From assembly GCF_008642355.1 (NCBI RefSeq), contig NZ_CP029193.1:3434001-3498000 (forward strand): a stretch of DNA of 64,000 bases, in the 5' to 3' direction. This stretch comes from Streptomyces venezuelae. Lineage in GTDB: Bacteria; Actinomycetota; Actinomycetes; Streptomycetales; Streptomycetaceae. Within the stretch, counting starts at the first letter, position 1, and each line of letters starts with the position of its first letter. A program made the position numbers and the translations under genes. This document shows positions 41,653 to 50,059 of the stretch, piece after piece. Below the pieces are notes generated by a model, which had not been told where the DNA came from, did no database searches, and worked only from the letters and a program-made list of their open reading frames with translations.

Positions 41653-41772
41653 GGGAGTCACACTCCGTCGCGCAGAGGGAATCCCCTGCCGGTCGGTCCC
41701 GGGGAGGGGATCTTCCCTCCGACGGTAGGCCGGTGGCGGTGCGGCACCCGACCGCCAAGGTCCCGATCGGTT

Positions 41773-41786
41773 GGGCCCAACGGCCC
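41773..41786. promoter_or_regulatory. DosR/DevR-like inverted repeat upstream of nirBD
   Basis: GGGCC-CAAC-GGCCC (read on the minus strand GGGCCGTTGGGCCC), 121-134 bases upstream of the nirBD ATG and sharing the TGGnCCC right half with the pflB boxes. Confidence 0.45.
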
Positions 41787-41954
41787 TAATGGAAGGGGCT
41801 TTTGGCGGCGCCGGTCCGTCGGGCGCGGGCATAGCGTCGTGGGCGACGGGCTGCCTCCCGACCACCACCGCAGCCCGGCGCGATGCGGTTTCCGGGGCGG
41901 GAGTGCGGCGACACCACTGTCCCGCCCCGGGCCTGCTCGCCGTGGTCCTGAGTT

Positions 41955-42061
41955 CTCCGGCTCCGGGTACTCCGGCTCCGGGTGGGGTGGACGGTGCGAC
42001 CCGACACAGTGCGACCTGGCACAGCGCGGCCTGGCACAGCGCGGCCTGACACAGCGCGGCC
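41955..42061. repeat. 15-bp direct repeats before/in the chelatase gene 5' end
   Basis: CTCCGGCTCCGGGTA is repeated at 41955 and 41970. CACAGCGCGGCCTGG-type units run 3.8 times from 42005 to 42061. If translation starts at GTG 41982, the second set encodes pentapeptide repeats RPGTA/RPDTA. Confidence 0.75.
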
Positions 42062-42074
42062 CGCGTCTGCGGCA

Positions 42075-42800
42075 GTGCGGCTCGAGCGTGTTCCCTCGCT
42101 GGTGCTCGCCGTGCACGGCAGTTCCGTGCCCGGTGCCGCGTCCGCTCTGGGGCGGCTCTGCGACCGGGTCGAGGAGCTGGGTGGGGTGCGTCCCGTCCTC
42201 GGGCACCTCGACCACCAGAATCCGTCCCTCACCGAAGCGCTGCGGGACGGCGCCGTCGTCGTGCCTCTCCTGCTCGGTGACGGTTACCACCGCACGGTCG
42301 ACATCCCCGCCGTCGTCCGCAGCCACGAAGGGCGCTGCGTGCTCACCGACGGGCTCAGCGGTGACCGTGCCGTCGCGCTCGCGCTGCGCGACCGGCTGCA
42401 CGAGGCGGAACGGCGCGCGGGCGTGCGGGCCGACGCCGTGGTTCTCGCTGCGGCGGGTTCGTCGCGGCCCGGGGGGAACGGCGGGGCGCGGATCGCCGTC
42501 CGGCAGCTGCGGCGGTTGCTGCGCGGGGTGCCGGTGTGCGGGGCGTACTGCTCGTCGGCCGGGCCCACCGTCGCGGAGGCGGTGGCGCGGCTGCGGGGTG
42601 CCGGGTACCGGAAGGTGGCGGTGGCCGCGCATCTGCTGGCGCCGGGGCGATTCACGGCGGCGCTCGCCGGGGCCGGGGCCGACGCGGTGGCCGACCCGAT
42701 CGCCGATCATCCGGAGATCGCCGGACTGGTCCTGCGTCGGTACGAGGCGGCTTTGCATCGCCCGGGTGGCCCTGTCGTGCGGTTCGGCGCCGCAGCCTGA
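42075..42800 (+). CDS. CbiX-like sirohydrochlorin chelatase
   Basis: The frame encodes about 241 residues of CbiX type in two related halves: LVLAVHGSSVPGA carries the metal-ligand His, and VVLAAAGSSRPGGNGGARIA opens the second half without that His. YRKVAVAAHLLAPGRFTAAL matches the chelatase C-terminal loop. It would insert Fe2+ into sirohydrochlorin to make the siroheme needed by the divergent NirBD, so the pairing makes metabolic sense. The start is uncertain: GTG at 42075 gives a normal N-terminus, while GTG at 41982 would add a pentapeptide-repeat tail. Neither has a strong ribosome site. Confidence 0.75.
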   Translation: MRLERVPSLVLAVHGSSVPGAASALGRLCDRVEELGGVRPVLGHLDHQNPSLTEALRDGAVVVPLLLGDGYHRTVDIPAVVRSHEGRCVLTDGLSGDRAVALALRDRLHEAERRAGVRADAVVLAAAGSSRPGGNGGARIAVRQLRRLLRGVPVCGAYCSSAGPTVAEAVARLRGAGYRKVAVAAHLLAPGRFTAALAGAGADAVADPIADHPEIAGLVLRRYEAALHRPGGPVVRFGAAA

Positions 42801-42832
42801 TTCGGCGTACGCCCTCTGCTGTCCTGGGGAGC

Positions 42833-44038
42833 ATGACAAGCTCACCCGCCTCGCCCGCCTCACCCGCCTCGCCCACCCCACCCAAACCCCTGCGGCCGCT
42901 GCTGGCCCGGGGCCGCGACGAGGAGCACCGCGCGGCGACTCCGCTGGAGCTCTTCTTCGACCTGTGCTTCGTCGTGGCGGTCGCCCAGGCCGGTGCCGAG
43001 CTGGTGCATGCCGTCGCCGAGGGGCACGCGGGCGAGGGCGTCCTCAACTACGCGATGGTCTTCTTCGCGATGTTCTGGGCATGGGTCAACTTCTCCTGGT
43101 TCGCCTCGGCGTACGACAACGACGACGCGCTGTACCGCGTGGTGACGCTGATCCAGATCGCCGGTGTGCTGGTCTTCGCCGCCGGGGTCTCGCGGGCCTT
43201 CGAGGAGCACGACTTCCTCCTTGTCTGGCTCGGCTACCTGATCATGCGGATCGCCCTCACCTCGCAGTGGCTGCGGGTCGCCCGTGCCGCGACGGGCGCC
43301 GAGCGCGGGACTGCCCTGCGGTACGCGGCGGGCGTGCTGATCTGCCAGGTCGGCTGGACGGGGCTGCTGTTCCTGCCGGAGGGCGGCAGGCCCTGGCTGT
43401 TCCTGGTGATGGCGGTCGCGGAGATGTGTGTGCCGGTGATCGCGGAGCGCGCGTACACGACGGCCTGGCACCCGCATCACATCTCGGAGCGGTACGGCCT
43501 GTTCACCATCATCGTGCTCGGCGAGACCATCGCGGCGGCGACCGTCGCGGTGAAGTCGGGCATCGAGGAGAACGACGCGCTGGACGAGTTGCTCCCGATC
43601 GCGGCGGGCGGCCTGCTCATCGTGTTCGCCGCGTGGTGGATCTACTTCGTCGTACCCATCCACGGCCGCCTGCGGAGCAACCGTCAGGCGTTCCTGTGGG
43701 GATACGGCCACTACGTGATCCTGGGCGCCGCCGCGGCGATCGGGGCCGGGATCGAGGTGGCGGTCGAGCAGGCCGTGGGCAAGGCGCACATCTCGACGGT
43801 GGCGGCGTCCGCCGCGGTGACCGTGCCGACGGCGCTCTACCTGATCACGGTCTGGGCACTCCACTCCCGTTACTACAAGGTGGGGCTGGCGCAGCAACTG
43901 GTGCTGCCGGTCAGCGCGTTGGCGGTGCTCGCGAGTACGTTCGCGGGCCGCTGGGCGGTGCTGGTGGCGGGACTCGTCACCGCGGCGACCGTCGCGACGG
44001 GGGTGACACTCACCACCCGGATGGCGCGGCGCTCGTGA
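42833..44038 (+). CDS. Low temperature requirement A (LtrA)-family membrane protein
   Basis: This 401-residue protein has about 11 hydrophobic helices and LtrA hallmarks: ATPLELFFDLCFVVAVAQ near residue 38, WAWVNFSWFASAYDNDD, and ERYGLFTIIVLGETI around residue 220. The family was named from Listeria cold growth but its biochemical role is unknown. The N-terminus holds repeated Ser-Pro-Ala units encoded by short repeats. The ATG at 42833 follows GGGGA; it begins 32 bases after the chelatase gene on the same strand and may be co-transcribed with it and with the next peptidase gene. Confidence 0.85.
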   Translation: MTSSPASPASPASPTPPKPLRPLLARGRDEEHRAATPLELFFDLCFVVAVAQAGAELVHAVAEGHAGEGVLNYAMVFFAMFWAWVNFSWFASAYDNDDALYRVVTLIQIAGVLVFAAGVSRAFEEHDFLLVWLGYLIMRIALTSQWLRVARAATGAERGTALRYAAGVLICQVGWTGLLFLPEGGRPWLFLVMAVAEMCVPVIAERAYTTAWHPHHISERYGLFTIIVLGETIAAATVAVKSGIEENDALDELLPIAAGGLLIVFAAWWIYFVVPIHGRLRSNRQAFLWGYGHYVILGAAAAIGAGIEVAVEQAVGKAHISTVAASAAVTVPTALYLITVWALHSRYYKVGLAQQLVLPVSALAVLASTFAGRWAVLVAGLVTAATVATGVTLTTRMARRS

Positions 44039-44063
44039 GGGCGGGGCGTGGTACGCCTGCTTC

Positions 44064-45137
44064 ATGACTTCTGCTTCCGCCGGCCCGGCCGGAGCCGCGC
44101 TCCGGCCGCTGTCCGACTCCCTGACCGATGTCGCCGGCCTGCGGGTCGGCCATGCCACGCGGACCGGCGGCGGCCGGCTCACCGGCACCACCGTGGTCCT
44201 CGCCCCCGAGGGCGGGGCCGTCGCCGCCGTGGACGTGCGCGGCGGCGGACCCGGTACGCGCGAGACGGACGCCCTCGACCCGCGCAATCTGGTGCAGCGC
44301 GTCGAGGCGGTGGTCCTGACGGGCGGCAGTGCGTACGGGCTTGACGCCGCGTCCGGTGTCGTGGCGTGGCTGGAGGAGCGAGGGCGGGGCGTGCGGGTGG
44401 GTCCCGACCCCACCCATGTCGTCCCCGTCGTCCCGGTCGCATGCGTCTTCGACCTGGGCCGCGGCGGCGACTTCGGGGCCCGCCCCGACGCGGCGACGGG
44501 CCGGGCCGCCGTCGAGGACGCCGCACGCACGGAGCCGTTCACGCCGGTCGTGGAGGGCAACGTGGGCGCGGGGACGGGTGCGCTGGTCGGCAGGTTCAAG
44601 GGTGGGGTCGGCAGCGCGAGCGTGCGGCTGGACTCGGGGATCACGGTCGCCGCGCTGGCCGTGGCGAACGCCGCGGGGTCAGCGGTGGATCCGGGGACGG
44701 GGGTGTTGTACGGGCAGTACTTCAGCGGACAGCGCGTGAACGTCCCCGCGCCCGAGGTGCATGCGGAGGCGACCCGGCGGCTCGCCGAGACCGCTGCCCA
44801 CAACGGGCCGCCGCCGCTGAACACGACCCTCGCCGTGGTCGCCACGGACGCCGAACTCACCAAGGCGCAGGCGCAGAAACTGGCGGGCACGTCGCACGAC
44901 GGCATGGCGCGCGCGGTGCGGCCCGTCCACCTCCTCAACGACGGCGACACGGTCTTCACCCTCGCGACCGGGGACCGCGCCCTGGACACCGGCAACCCGC
45001 TCGCCCTCAACGAGATCCTCGCCGCGGGCGCGGACCTGGTGACGGAGGCGATCACCCGGGCGATGCTGGCGGCCGACCCGGTGGAGACGCCGGGCGGGAT
45101 CTTCCCCTCGTACGTCGGTCTGTACGGCAAGCGGTAG
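44064..45137 (+). CDS. P1-family (S58, DmpA-like) self-processing aminopeptidase
   Basis: This 357-residue protein has the P1/DmpA fold: LTDVAGLRVGHATR at the start, VLTGGSAYGLDAASGVVAWLEE, EGNVGAGTGA and then PPLNTTLAVVATDA. The Thr in NTT is the expected nucleophile exposed by autocleavage. The enzymes remove N-terminal residues from small peptides or amides. The ATG is 25 bases after ltrA, suggesting an operon. Length is normal. Confidence 0.85.
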   Translation: MTSASAGPAGAALRPLSDSLTDVAGLRVGHATRTGGGRLTGTTVVLAPEGGAVAAVDVRGGGPGTRETDALDPRNLVQRVEAVVLTGGSAYGLDAASGVVAWLEERGRGVRVGPDPTHVVPVVPVACVFDLGRGGDFGARPDAATGRAAVEDAARTEPFTPVVEGNVGAGTGALVGRFKGGVGSASVRLDSGITVAALAVANAAGSAVDPGTGVLYGQYFSGQRVNVPAPEVHAEATRRLAETAAHNGPPPLNTTLAVVATDAELTKAQAQKLAGTSHDGMARAVRPVHLLNDGDTVFTLATGDRALDTGNPLALNEILAAGADLVTEAITRAMLAADPVETPGGIFPSYVGLYGKR

Positions 45138-45231
45138 GACGGCGGAACAATGGGCGCAAGTCGCCCAAATCGTCGCTGTGGGGGCGGTGTTGGGCTCTCC
45201 GAATGTGCTCACACTCACACAGTCCGCTCGC

Positions 45232-45255
45232 AACCGTTCCCGGCACAGGCCGCTC
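45232..45255 (+). promoter_or_regulatory. Candidate sigma-E promoter of the L,D-transpeptidase gene
   Basis: AAC at 45232-45234, 19 bases, then TC at 45254-45255, the spacing I recall for S. coelicolor sigma-E promoters, about 40 bases upstream of the GTG start. The motif is short, so a chance match is possible. Confidence 0.35.
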
Positions 45256-45295
45256 TTAACTCGTACTGAGTCAGAACACGTACTTGGAGCAGCCC

Positions 45296-46516
45296 GTGAC
45301 AAGGTCGGTCATAGTCAACCCCCGGCGCCGTGCCCTGCTGGCCGCCACCGCGCTCGCCGCCGTGGGCGCGCTGACCCTCACGGCCTGCGGTGGCGACGCC
45401 GACGCCAACGACGACAAGAAGAGCGGCAACTCGGCGGCGGCCAAGGGCGCCGACATCACCATCTCGTCCAAGGACGGGGCCACCGACGCCTCGATCAACG
45501 CCACCGGCGTCAAGGTCAAGAACGGCGAGCTGACCGACGTGAAGATGACGTCGGTGACGTCCGGCGCCGCTGTCGAGGGCACCATCTCCGGCGACGGCAC
45601 GTCCTGGAAGCCGAAGGCGCAGCTGGAGCGCGGCACGAAGTACAAGGTGACGGCGAACGCCAAGGACGCCAAGGGCAACGCGGCGACCGAGAACGCCACG
45701 TTCACCACGGTCTCCTCCGCCAACAGCTTCATCGGCACCTACACGCCCGACGGCGGCGCCAAGGTAGGCGTCGGCATGCCGGTCTCCTTCAACTTCGACA
45801 AGGCGATCACGGAGAAGAAGGACGTCCAGTCGCACATCACGGTGACGTCCGACAGCGGCCAGAAGGTCGTCGGCCACTGGTTCGGCAACCAGCGCCTGGA
45901 CTTCCGTCCCGAGGACTACTGGAAGGCCGGCTCCAAGGTCACCATGAAGATCAACCTGGACGGCGTGAAGGGCGCGGACGGCGTCACCGGCGTGCAGAAC
46001 AAGACGGTCACCTTCACCGTCGGCCGCGCGCAGGTCTCCACGGTCGACGTGCAGGCCAAGAAGATGACGGTCGAGCGGGACGGCAAGGTCATCAAGACCG
46101 TTCCGATCTCCGCGGGCAGCCCGTCGAACCCGACGTACAACGGCAAGATGGTCATCTCGGAGAAGTTCACCCAGACCCGTATGAACGGTGACACGGTCGG
46201 CTTCGGCGGCGAGTACGACATCAAGGACGTGCCGCACGCCATGCGGCTGTCCACGTCGGGCACCTTCATCCACGGCAACTACTGGGGCTCGCCCTCGATC
46301 TTCGGCAGCGCCAACACCAGCCACGGCTGCGTCGGCCTCCAGGACGCGCGCGGCGCGGGCGACCCCAACACGCAGGGCGCCTGGTTCTACAACAACTCGC
46401 TGATCGGCGACGTCGTGACGGTCAAGGGCTCCCCCGACAAGACCATCGCCCCGGACAACGGCCTCAACGGCTGGAACATGTCCTGGAGTGAGTGGACGGC
46501 GGGCAGCGCGACCTGA
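45296..46516 (+). CDS. L,D-transpeptidase lipoprotein (YkuD domain with Ig-like domains)
   Basis: This 406-residue envelope enzyme makes 3-3 crosslinks in peptidoglycan. It has a lipoprotein signal (RRRALLAATA core, lipobox LTAC, Cys31), a disordered stretch and two Ig-like domains (about residues 50-250). A C-terminal YkuD domain has HGNYWG and the catalytic Cys345 in TSHGCVGLQD, then a short Trp-rich tail. GTG at 45296 follows GGAG by 6 bases; a TTG 12 bases earlier is the alternative. It is monocistronic, with a candidate sigma-E promoter upstream and a strong terminator downstream. Confidence 0.9.
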   Translation: MTRSVIVNPRRRALLAATALAAVGALTLTACGGDADANDDKKSGNSAAAKGADITISSKDGATDASINATGVKVKNGELTDVKMTSVTSGAAVEGTISGDGTSWKPKAQLERGTKYKVTANAKDAKGNAATENATFTTVSSANSFIGTYTPDGGAKVGVGMPVSFNFDKAITEKKDVQSHITVTSDSGQKVVGHWFGNQRLDFRPEDYWKAGSKVTMKINLDGVKGADGVTGVQNKTVTFTVGRAQVSTVDVQAKKMTVERDGKVIKTVPISAGSPSNPTYNGKMVISEKFTQTRMNGDTVGFGGEYDIKDVPHAMRLSTSGTFIHGNYWGSPSIFGSANTSHGCVGLQDARGAGDPNTQGAWFYNNSLIGDVVTVKGSPDKTIAPDNGLNGWNMSWSEWTAGSAT

Positions 46517-46559
46517 CGCACGCGCCCCCTGCGGCGCCTGCGCGCCGCGTACCAACTGA

Positions 46560-46593
46560 GCGAGCCACGTGGGAACTTCCCCGCGTGGCTCGC
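46560..46593 (+). terminator. Terminator of the L,D-transpeptidase gene
   Basis: Stem GCGAGCCACG/CGTGGCTCGC with an inner GGG/CCC, followed by GCGTTTTCC: an intrinsic terminator with a T run. Confidence 0.85.
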
Positions 46594-46644
46594 GCGTTTT
46601 CCGATTCCCGGGCTTCGTGCTCGCGCGTTTTCCGGTTCCCGGGC
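46589..46644. repeat. 25-bp direct repeat overlapping the terminator
   Basis: 46589-46613 and 46620-46644 are identical except for one base (period 31). Both contain CTCGCGCGTTTTCCG and TTCCCGGGC, so the T run of the terminator is duplicated. Confidence 0.85.
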
Positions 46645-46712
46645 ATGATGTCGGACCCAGGGGCTACGGTATGCACTCACCAGGTGACATGTAGCAACGC
46701 CGGGAGAAAGCC

Positions 46713-47489
46713 TTGAGCGTTCCGTACGACACTGCGTACGAGCCACCCGAGTCGCCCGAGCCACACTCTCCGGAGGAGCATCTCGAGCGACTCCTCGGCC
46801 GTGCCATGAACTCTTTCGACCTGCCGGACGAGGTGCTGGTCCGGCTCGGCACCGCGCTCGCGCACGACAGCGCGCTGCACTCCGCCCACCACAGCTCCGG
46901 GCTGCACCGCGAGACGTTCAGACACACCTGGCTGCTCGCCGACGCGTCCGTGCTCACGCTCTGGGAGCTCGTCCACAACACCGCGCCGGGCAGCGCCCCC
47001 ACGCACGAGCTCTACGCCGACGAGGAGGAGGCGGGCGTCGCCACGTCGCGCCTGCCGCTGCCGCCCGACCCGCCCTCGTGCGGCCGACCCGTGCTCGTCG
47101 AGCTGCCGCCCGACCCGGAGCCCCGCCACGTGTATGTTCCGGACGACTCCGCGGACCACGCGCGTCGGCTCCTGCGCCGCGCGGAGAACCCGGACGGCGA
47201 CCGGCCGGGCAAGAGCGTCGCGCGGCTGCTCCGTGCCGCGTTCGCGCACCAGATCACCCAGGCCTTCGGCCGCCCGCAGCTCGCCGGTGAAGTACGCATG
47301 TGCTTCTCGCTCTACGAGCACGCGTTCCTGCTCTTCGACGGCGGCGAGACCAGCCTCTGGGAGGTCGAGCACACGCTCACGCCCGACGGTCGGCACATGT
47401 GCGAGGTGTACGACACCGAGGAGGCGGCCCGCGCCGCGATGGAGCGCAGGGCCCGCGCGTGGACCCGGGAGCGACGGGCCCGTAGCTGA
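46713..47489 (+). CDS. Conserved Streptomyces protein, DUF6227-type
   Basis: This 258-residue cytosolic protein has no membrane helix. Two halves look internally similar: a HTWLLADASVLTLWELVHN block near residue 78 and FLLFDGGETSLWEVEHTLTPDG near residue 210, each with a Trp-Glu motif followed by a Tyr-x-Asp-Glu-Glu-x-Ala segment. This suggests an internal duplication. I recall it as a family found across Streptomyces without known function. The start is TTG at 46713, with GGGAG 7 bases upstream. It is monocistronic, convergent with a small membrane protein gene. Confidence 0.72.
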   Translation: MSVPYDTAYEPPESPEPHSPEEHLERLLGRAMNSFDLPDEVLVRLGTALAHDSALHSAHHSSGLHRETFRHTWLLADASVLTLWELVHNTAPGSAPTHELYADEEEAGVATSRLPLPPDPPSCGRPVLVELPPDPEPRHVYVPDDSADHARRLLRRAENPDGDRPGKSVARLLRAAFAHQITQAFGRPQLAGEVRMCFSLYEHAFLLFDGGETSLWEVEHTLTPDGRHMCEVYDTEEAARAAMERRARAWTRERRARS

Positions 47490-47525
47490 CGGGGGCTCGC
47501 GGCTCCTGCTGCTCGCGGCTCGCCG

Positions 47526-47804
47526 CTACGGGCGGCCCTCGCCGAACTGGCGCACGAGAACGGCGAACGCGGCGCGCTCGTCCGCCGACAGCTCCACGGT
47601 CTCCGTGCACGGCGGACCCTGCTGGGCGGGCAGCGCGCGGAGCGACGGTGCCTGCCCCCACCCCTCGGCGTCCAAGCGGCCCTCGAATCGGTCCCCGAAG
47701 CGATCCTTGCGCATCATCCGCACCAGGCCGACGGCCCAGACGACGGTCGCCACGGCGAGGACGGCCACGCCTATCTGCTGAACGATCGAGACATCCTGGA
47801 GCAT
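47526..47804 (-). CDS. Small single-pass membrane protein
   Basis: This 92-residue protein has one strong helix near the N-terminus (IGVAVLAVATVVWAVGLVRMM), positive residues directly after it, and a cytosolic tail ending in LSADERAAFAVLVRQFGEGRP. No family recognised. The ATG at 47804 has GGATG-like sequence upstream. It is between the DUF6227 gene and fruA with no sign of operon membership. Confidence 0.6.
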   Translation of the reverse strand: MLQDVSIVQQIGVAVLAVATVVWAVGLVRMMRKDRFGDRFEGRLDAEGWGQAPSLRALPAQQGPPCTETVELSADERAAFAVLVRQFGEGRP

Positions 47805-47913
47805 GCGGCCCAGTAGACAACAGGGGTGGGGTCTTTCGACAGGGGGGAATAGGACTTAGGTCCCGAAGTGACGCAAGTCGCACACTCCGGGACCCGTTGC
47901 CCCGCACGGGCGT

Positions 47914-49992
47914 TCAGACCGTCGTCGGCGTCCGCTTCTCCACCGGCGACGTCTCGTCGGCCGCCTGGCCGGAAGGCGTCGTCTTCCTGGCCCCCTTCAG
48001 CAGGAGCACCACGGCCGTCGACACACAGACGCCGGCGGCGATCGCGACCAGGTAGAGGAACGGCCGGCCGATCAGCGGGACCACGAAGACACCGCCGTGC
48101 GGGGCGCGCAGCGTGCAGCCGAACGCCATCGACAGGGCGCCGGTGACCGCGCCGCCCGCCATCGACGCGGGGATGACGCGCAGCGGGTCGGCGGCGGCGA
48201 ACGGGATCGCGCCCTCCGTGATGAAGGAGGCGCCGAGGAACCACGCCGCCTTGCCGTTCTCGCGCTCGGTCTTGGTGAAGAGGCGGCCGCGGACCGTCGT
48301 GGCGAGCGCCATCGCGAGCGGCGGGACCATGCCGGCCGCCATCGCCGCGGCCATGACCTTGAGGCTGCCGTCGGTCGGGTGGGCGAGGCCGCCGACCGCG
48401 AAGGCGTAGGCCACCTTGTTCAGCGGGCCGCCGAGGTCGAAGCACATCATCAGGCCGAGGATGACGCCCAGGATGACGGCGTTGGCCCCGGAGAGGCCTT
48501 CGAGCCAGTCGGTCAGCGCGCTCTGCAGCGAGGCGATGGGCTTGCCGACGACGAGGAACATCAGGAAGCCGACGACCGCCGACGAGATCAGCGGGATCAC
48601 CACGACCGGCATGATGCCGCGCAACACGGCCGGGATGCGGACCCGTTGGATGCCCATGACGACGGCGCCCGCGAGGAGGCCCGCGGCGAGACCACCGAGG
48701 AAACCGGCGTCGATGGTGACGGCGACCGAACCGCCGACGAAGCCGGGGACGAGGCCGGGCCGGTCGGCCATGCCGTAGGCGATGTAGCCCGCGAGGACCG
48801 GGACGAGGAAGGCGAAGGCGAGGCCGCCGATCTGGAAGAGCAGCGCGGCCCAGCTGGTGTGGTCCGTCCAGATGAAGTGCTCGGCGACCGACGGCGCCTT
48901 GTCGATCTTCCAGCCGCCGATGGCGAATCCCAGGGCGATGAGCAGGCCGCCCGCGGCCACGAACGGCACCATGTAACTGACGCCGGACATGAGCCACTTG
49001 CGGAGCTTGGTGCCGTAGCCGTCGCCGCTGTCACCGGCGTTGTCGACGGGCGTGGGGCCCGCGGGGGCGCTCGTCTCGCCGCGCTCGGCCTTCTCCCGTA
49101 CCTCGGCGAGGAGTTCCGCGGGACGGTTGATGCCCGCCTTCACGCCCACGTCGACGGTGGGCTTCCCGGCGAAGCGGTCCTTGTCGCGTACGGGGACGTC
49201 GTGGGCGAAGACCACGCCGTCCGCGGCGGCGATCACCGCGGGGTCGAGCCGGGTGAAGCCCGCCGAGCCCTGCGTCTCGACGGTGATCTCCACGCCCGCC
49301 TCACGCGCGGCGTTCTCCAGCGACTCGGCGGCCATGTAGGTGTGGGCGATGCCGGTGGGGCAGGAGGTGACGGCGACGACACGGAAGGGTTCGTCTGGGC
49401 TGCCGGAACTGCTGTCCCCAGGGGCGGCGGGGGCTTCGGGAGCGGCGGGGGCGTCAGAGGCAGTGGAGGCTTCAGGGGCGCCGGGGGCATCAGGGACGAT
49501 GGGGGCTTCAGAGGCGATGGGGGCTTCAGGGGCGGCGGCTTCGGTGTCCTCGCCGCGGATCAACGCCGCCGCCTCCGCCGCCGTCGAAGCGGACCGCAGT
49601 GCTCCGGTGAACTCCGCGTCCATCAGCTGCCGGGCGAGCGACGACAGGATCGTCAGGTGGGCGTCGTCCGCGCCCGCCGGGGCCGCGATCAGGAAGATCA
49701 GGTCGGCGGGTCCGTCCGGCGCGCCGAAGTCGATGCCGCGCGCCGAGCGGCCGAAGGCGAGGGTCGGCTCGGTGACGTGCGCGCTGCGACAGTGCGGGAT
49801 GCCGATGCCGCCGTCCAGGCCGGTCGGCATCTGTGCCTCGCGGGCCGCGACGTCGGCCAGGAACCCGTCGAGGTCGGTCACACGGCCGAGGGCCACCATC
49901 CGTTCGGCGAGCGCGCGGGACGCCGCTTCCTTGGTGTCGGCGGACAGGTCGAGATCGAGGTCGACCAGATCCGCGGTGATCATCTCACTCAT
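47914..49992 (-). CDS. fruA: Fructose-specific PTS enzyme IIABC
   Basis: This 692-residue membrane permease phosphorylates fructose to fructose-1-phosphate on entry. The EIIA domain (1-148) has phospho-His67 in GIGIPHCRS. A disordered Ala/Pro/Glu linker follows (about 150-200), then EIIB with phospho-Cys211 in VTSCPTGIAHTY. An EIIC domain of about nine helices starts near residue 330 (LMSGVSYMVPFVAAGGLL, GLMMCFDLGGPLNK). The linker is built of near-repeated APEAP/SEAPI units. It is the last gene of fruR-fruK-fruA, 67 bases after fruK. HPr and enzyme I are not in this window. Confidence 0.93.
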   Translation of the reverse strand: MSEMITADLVDLDLDLSADTKEAASRALAERMVALGRVTDLDGFLADVAAREAQMPTGLDGGIGIPHCRSAHVTEPTLAFGRSARGIDFGAPDGPADLIFLIAAPAGADDAHLTILSSLARQLMDAEFTGALRSASTAAEAAALIRGEDTEAAAPEAPIASEAPIVPDAPGAPEASTASDAPAAPEAPAAPGDSSSGSPDEPFRVVAVTSCPTGIAHTYMAAESLENAAREAGVEITVETQGSAGFTRLDPAVIAAADGVVFAHDVPVRDKDRFAGKPTVDVGVKAGINRPAELLAEVREKAERGETSAPAGPTPVDNAGDSGDGYGTKLRKWLMSGVSYMVPFVAAGGLLIALGFAIGGWKIDKAPSVAEHFIWTDHTSWAALLFQIGGLAFAFLVPVLAGYIAYGMADRPGLVPGFVGGSVAVTIDAGFLGGLAAGLLAGAVVMGIQRVRIPAVLRGIMPVVVIPLISSAVVGFLMFLVVGKPIASLQSALTDWLEGLSGANAVILGVILGLMMCFDLGGPLNKVAYAFAVGGLAHPTDGSLKVMAAAMAAGMVPPLAMALATTVRGRLFTKTERENGKAAWFLGASFITEGAIPFAAADPLRVIPASMAGGAVTGALSMAFGCTLRAPHGGVFVVPLIGRPFLYLVAIAAGVCVSTAVVLLLKGARKTTPSGQAADETSPVEKRTPTTV

Positions 49993-50059
49993 CGCGGGCT
50001 CCTTCGCACGCGTATCGCCCGGTGGGCTGGGGCTGTTGAGGGGACGGCGGCAGGGGGGT

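Larger units (their letters stand above)
41653..42074. other. Control region between nirBD and the chelatase gene
   Basis: This 422-base divergent region holds a DosR-like box at 41773-41786, GGTCCC at 41759-41764, a TTGGGCCCAA palindrome and two sets of 15-bp direct repeats nearer the chelatase gene. It has no credible gene on either strand, except that the chelatase frame is open back to 41982. Confidence 0.6.

Noticed and set aside
32866..44067. A 3733-codon open frame on the plus strand
   Set aside because: It runs antisense or out of frame through pflA, pflB, narK, nirBD and the chelatase gene, all of which have strong family motifs. Such giant shadows are normal in about 72% GC DNA because stop codons are rare in one antisense frame.
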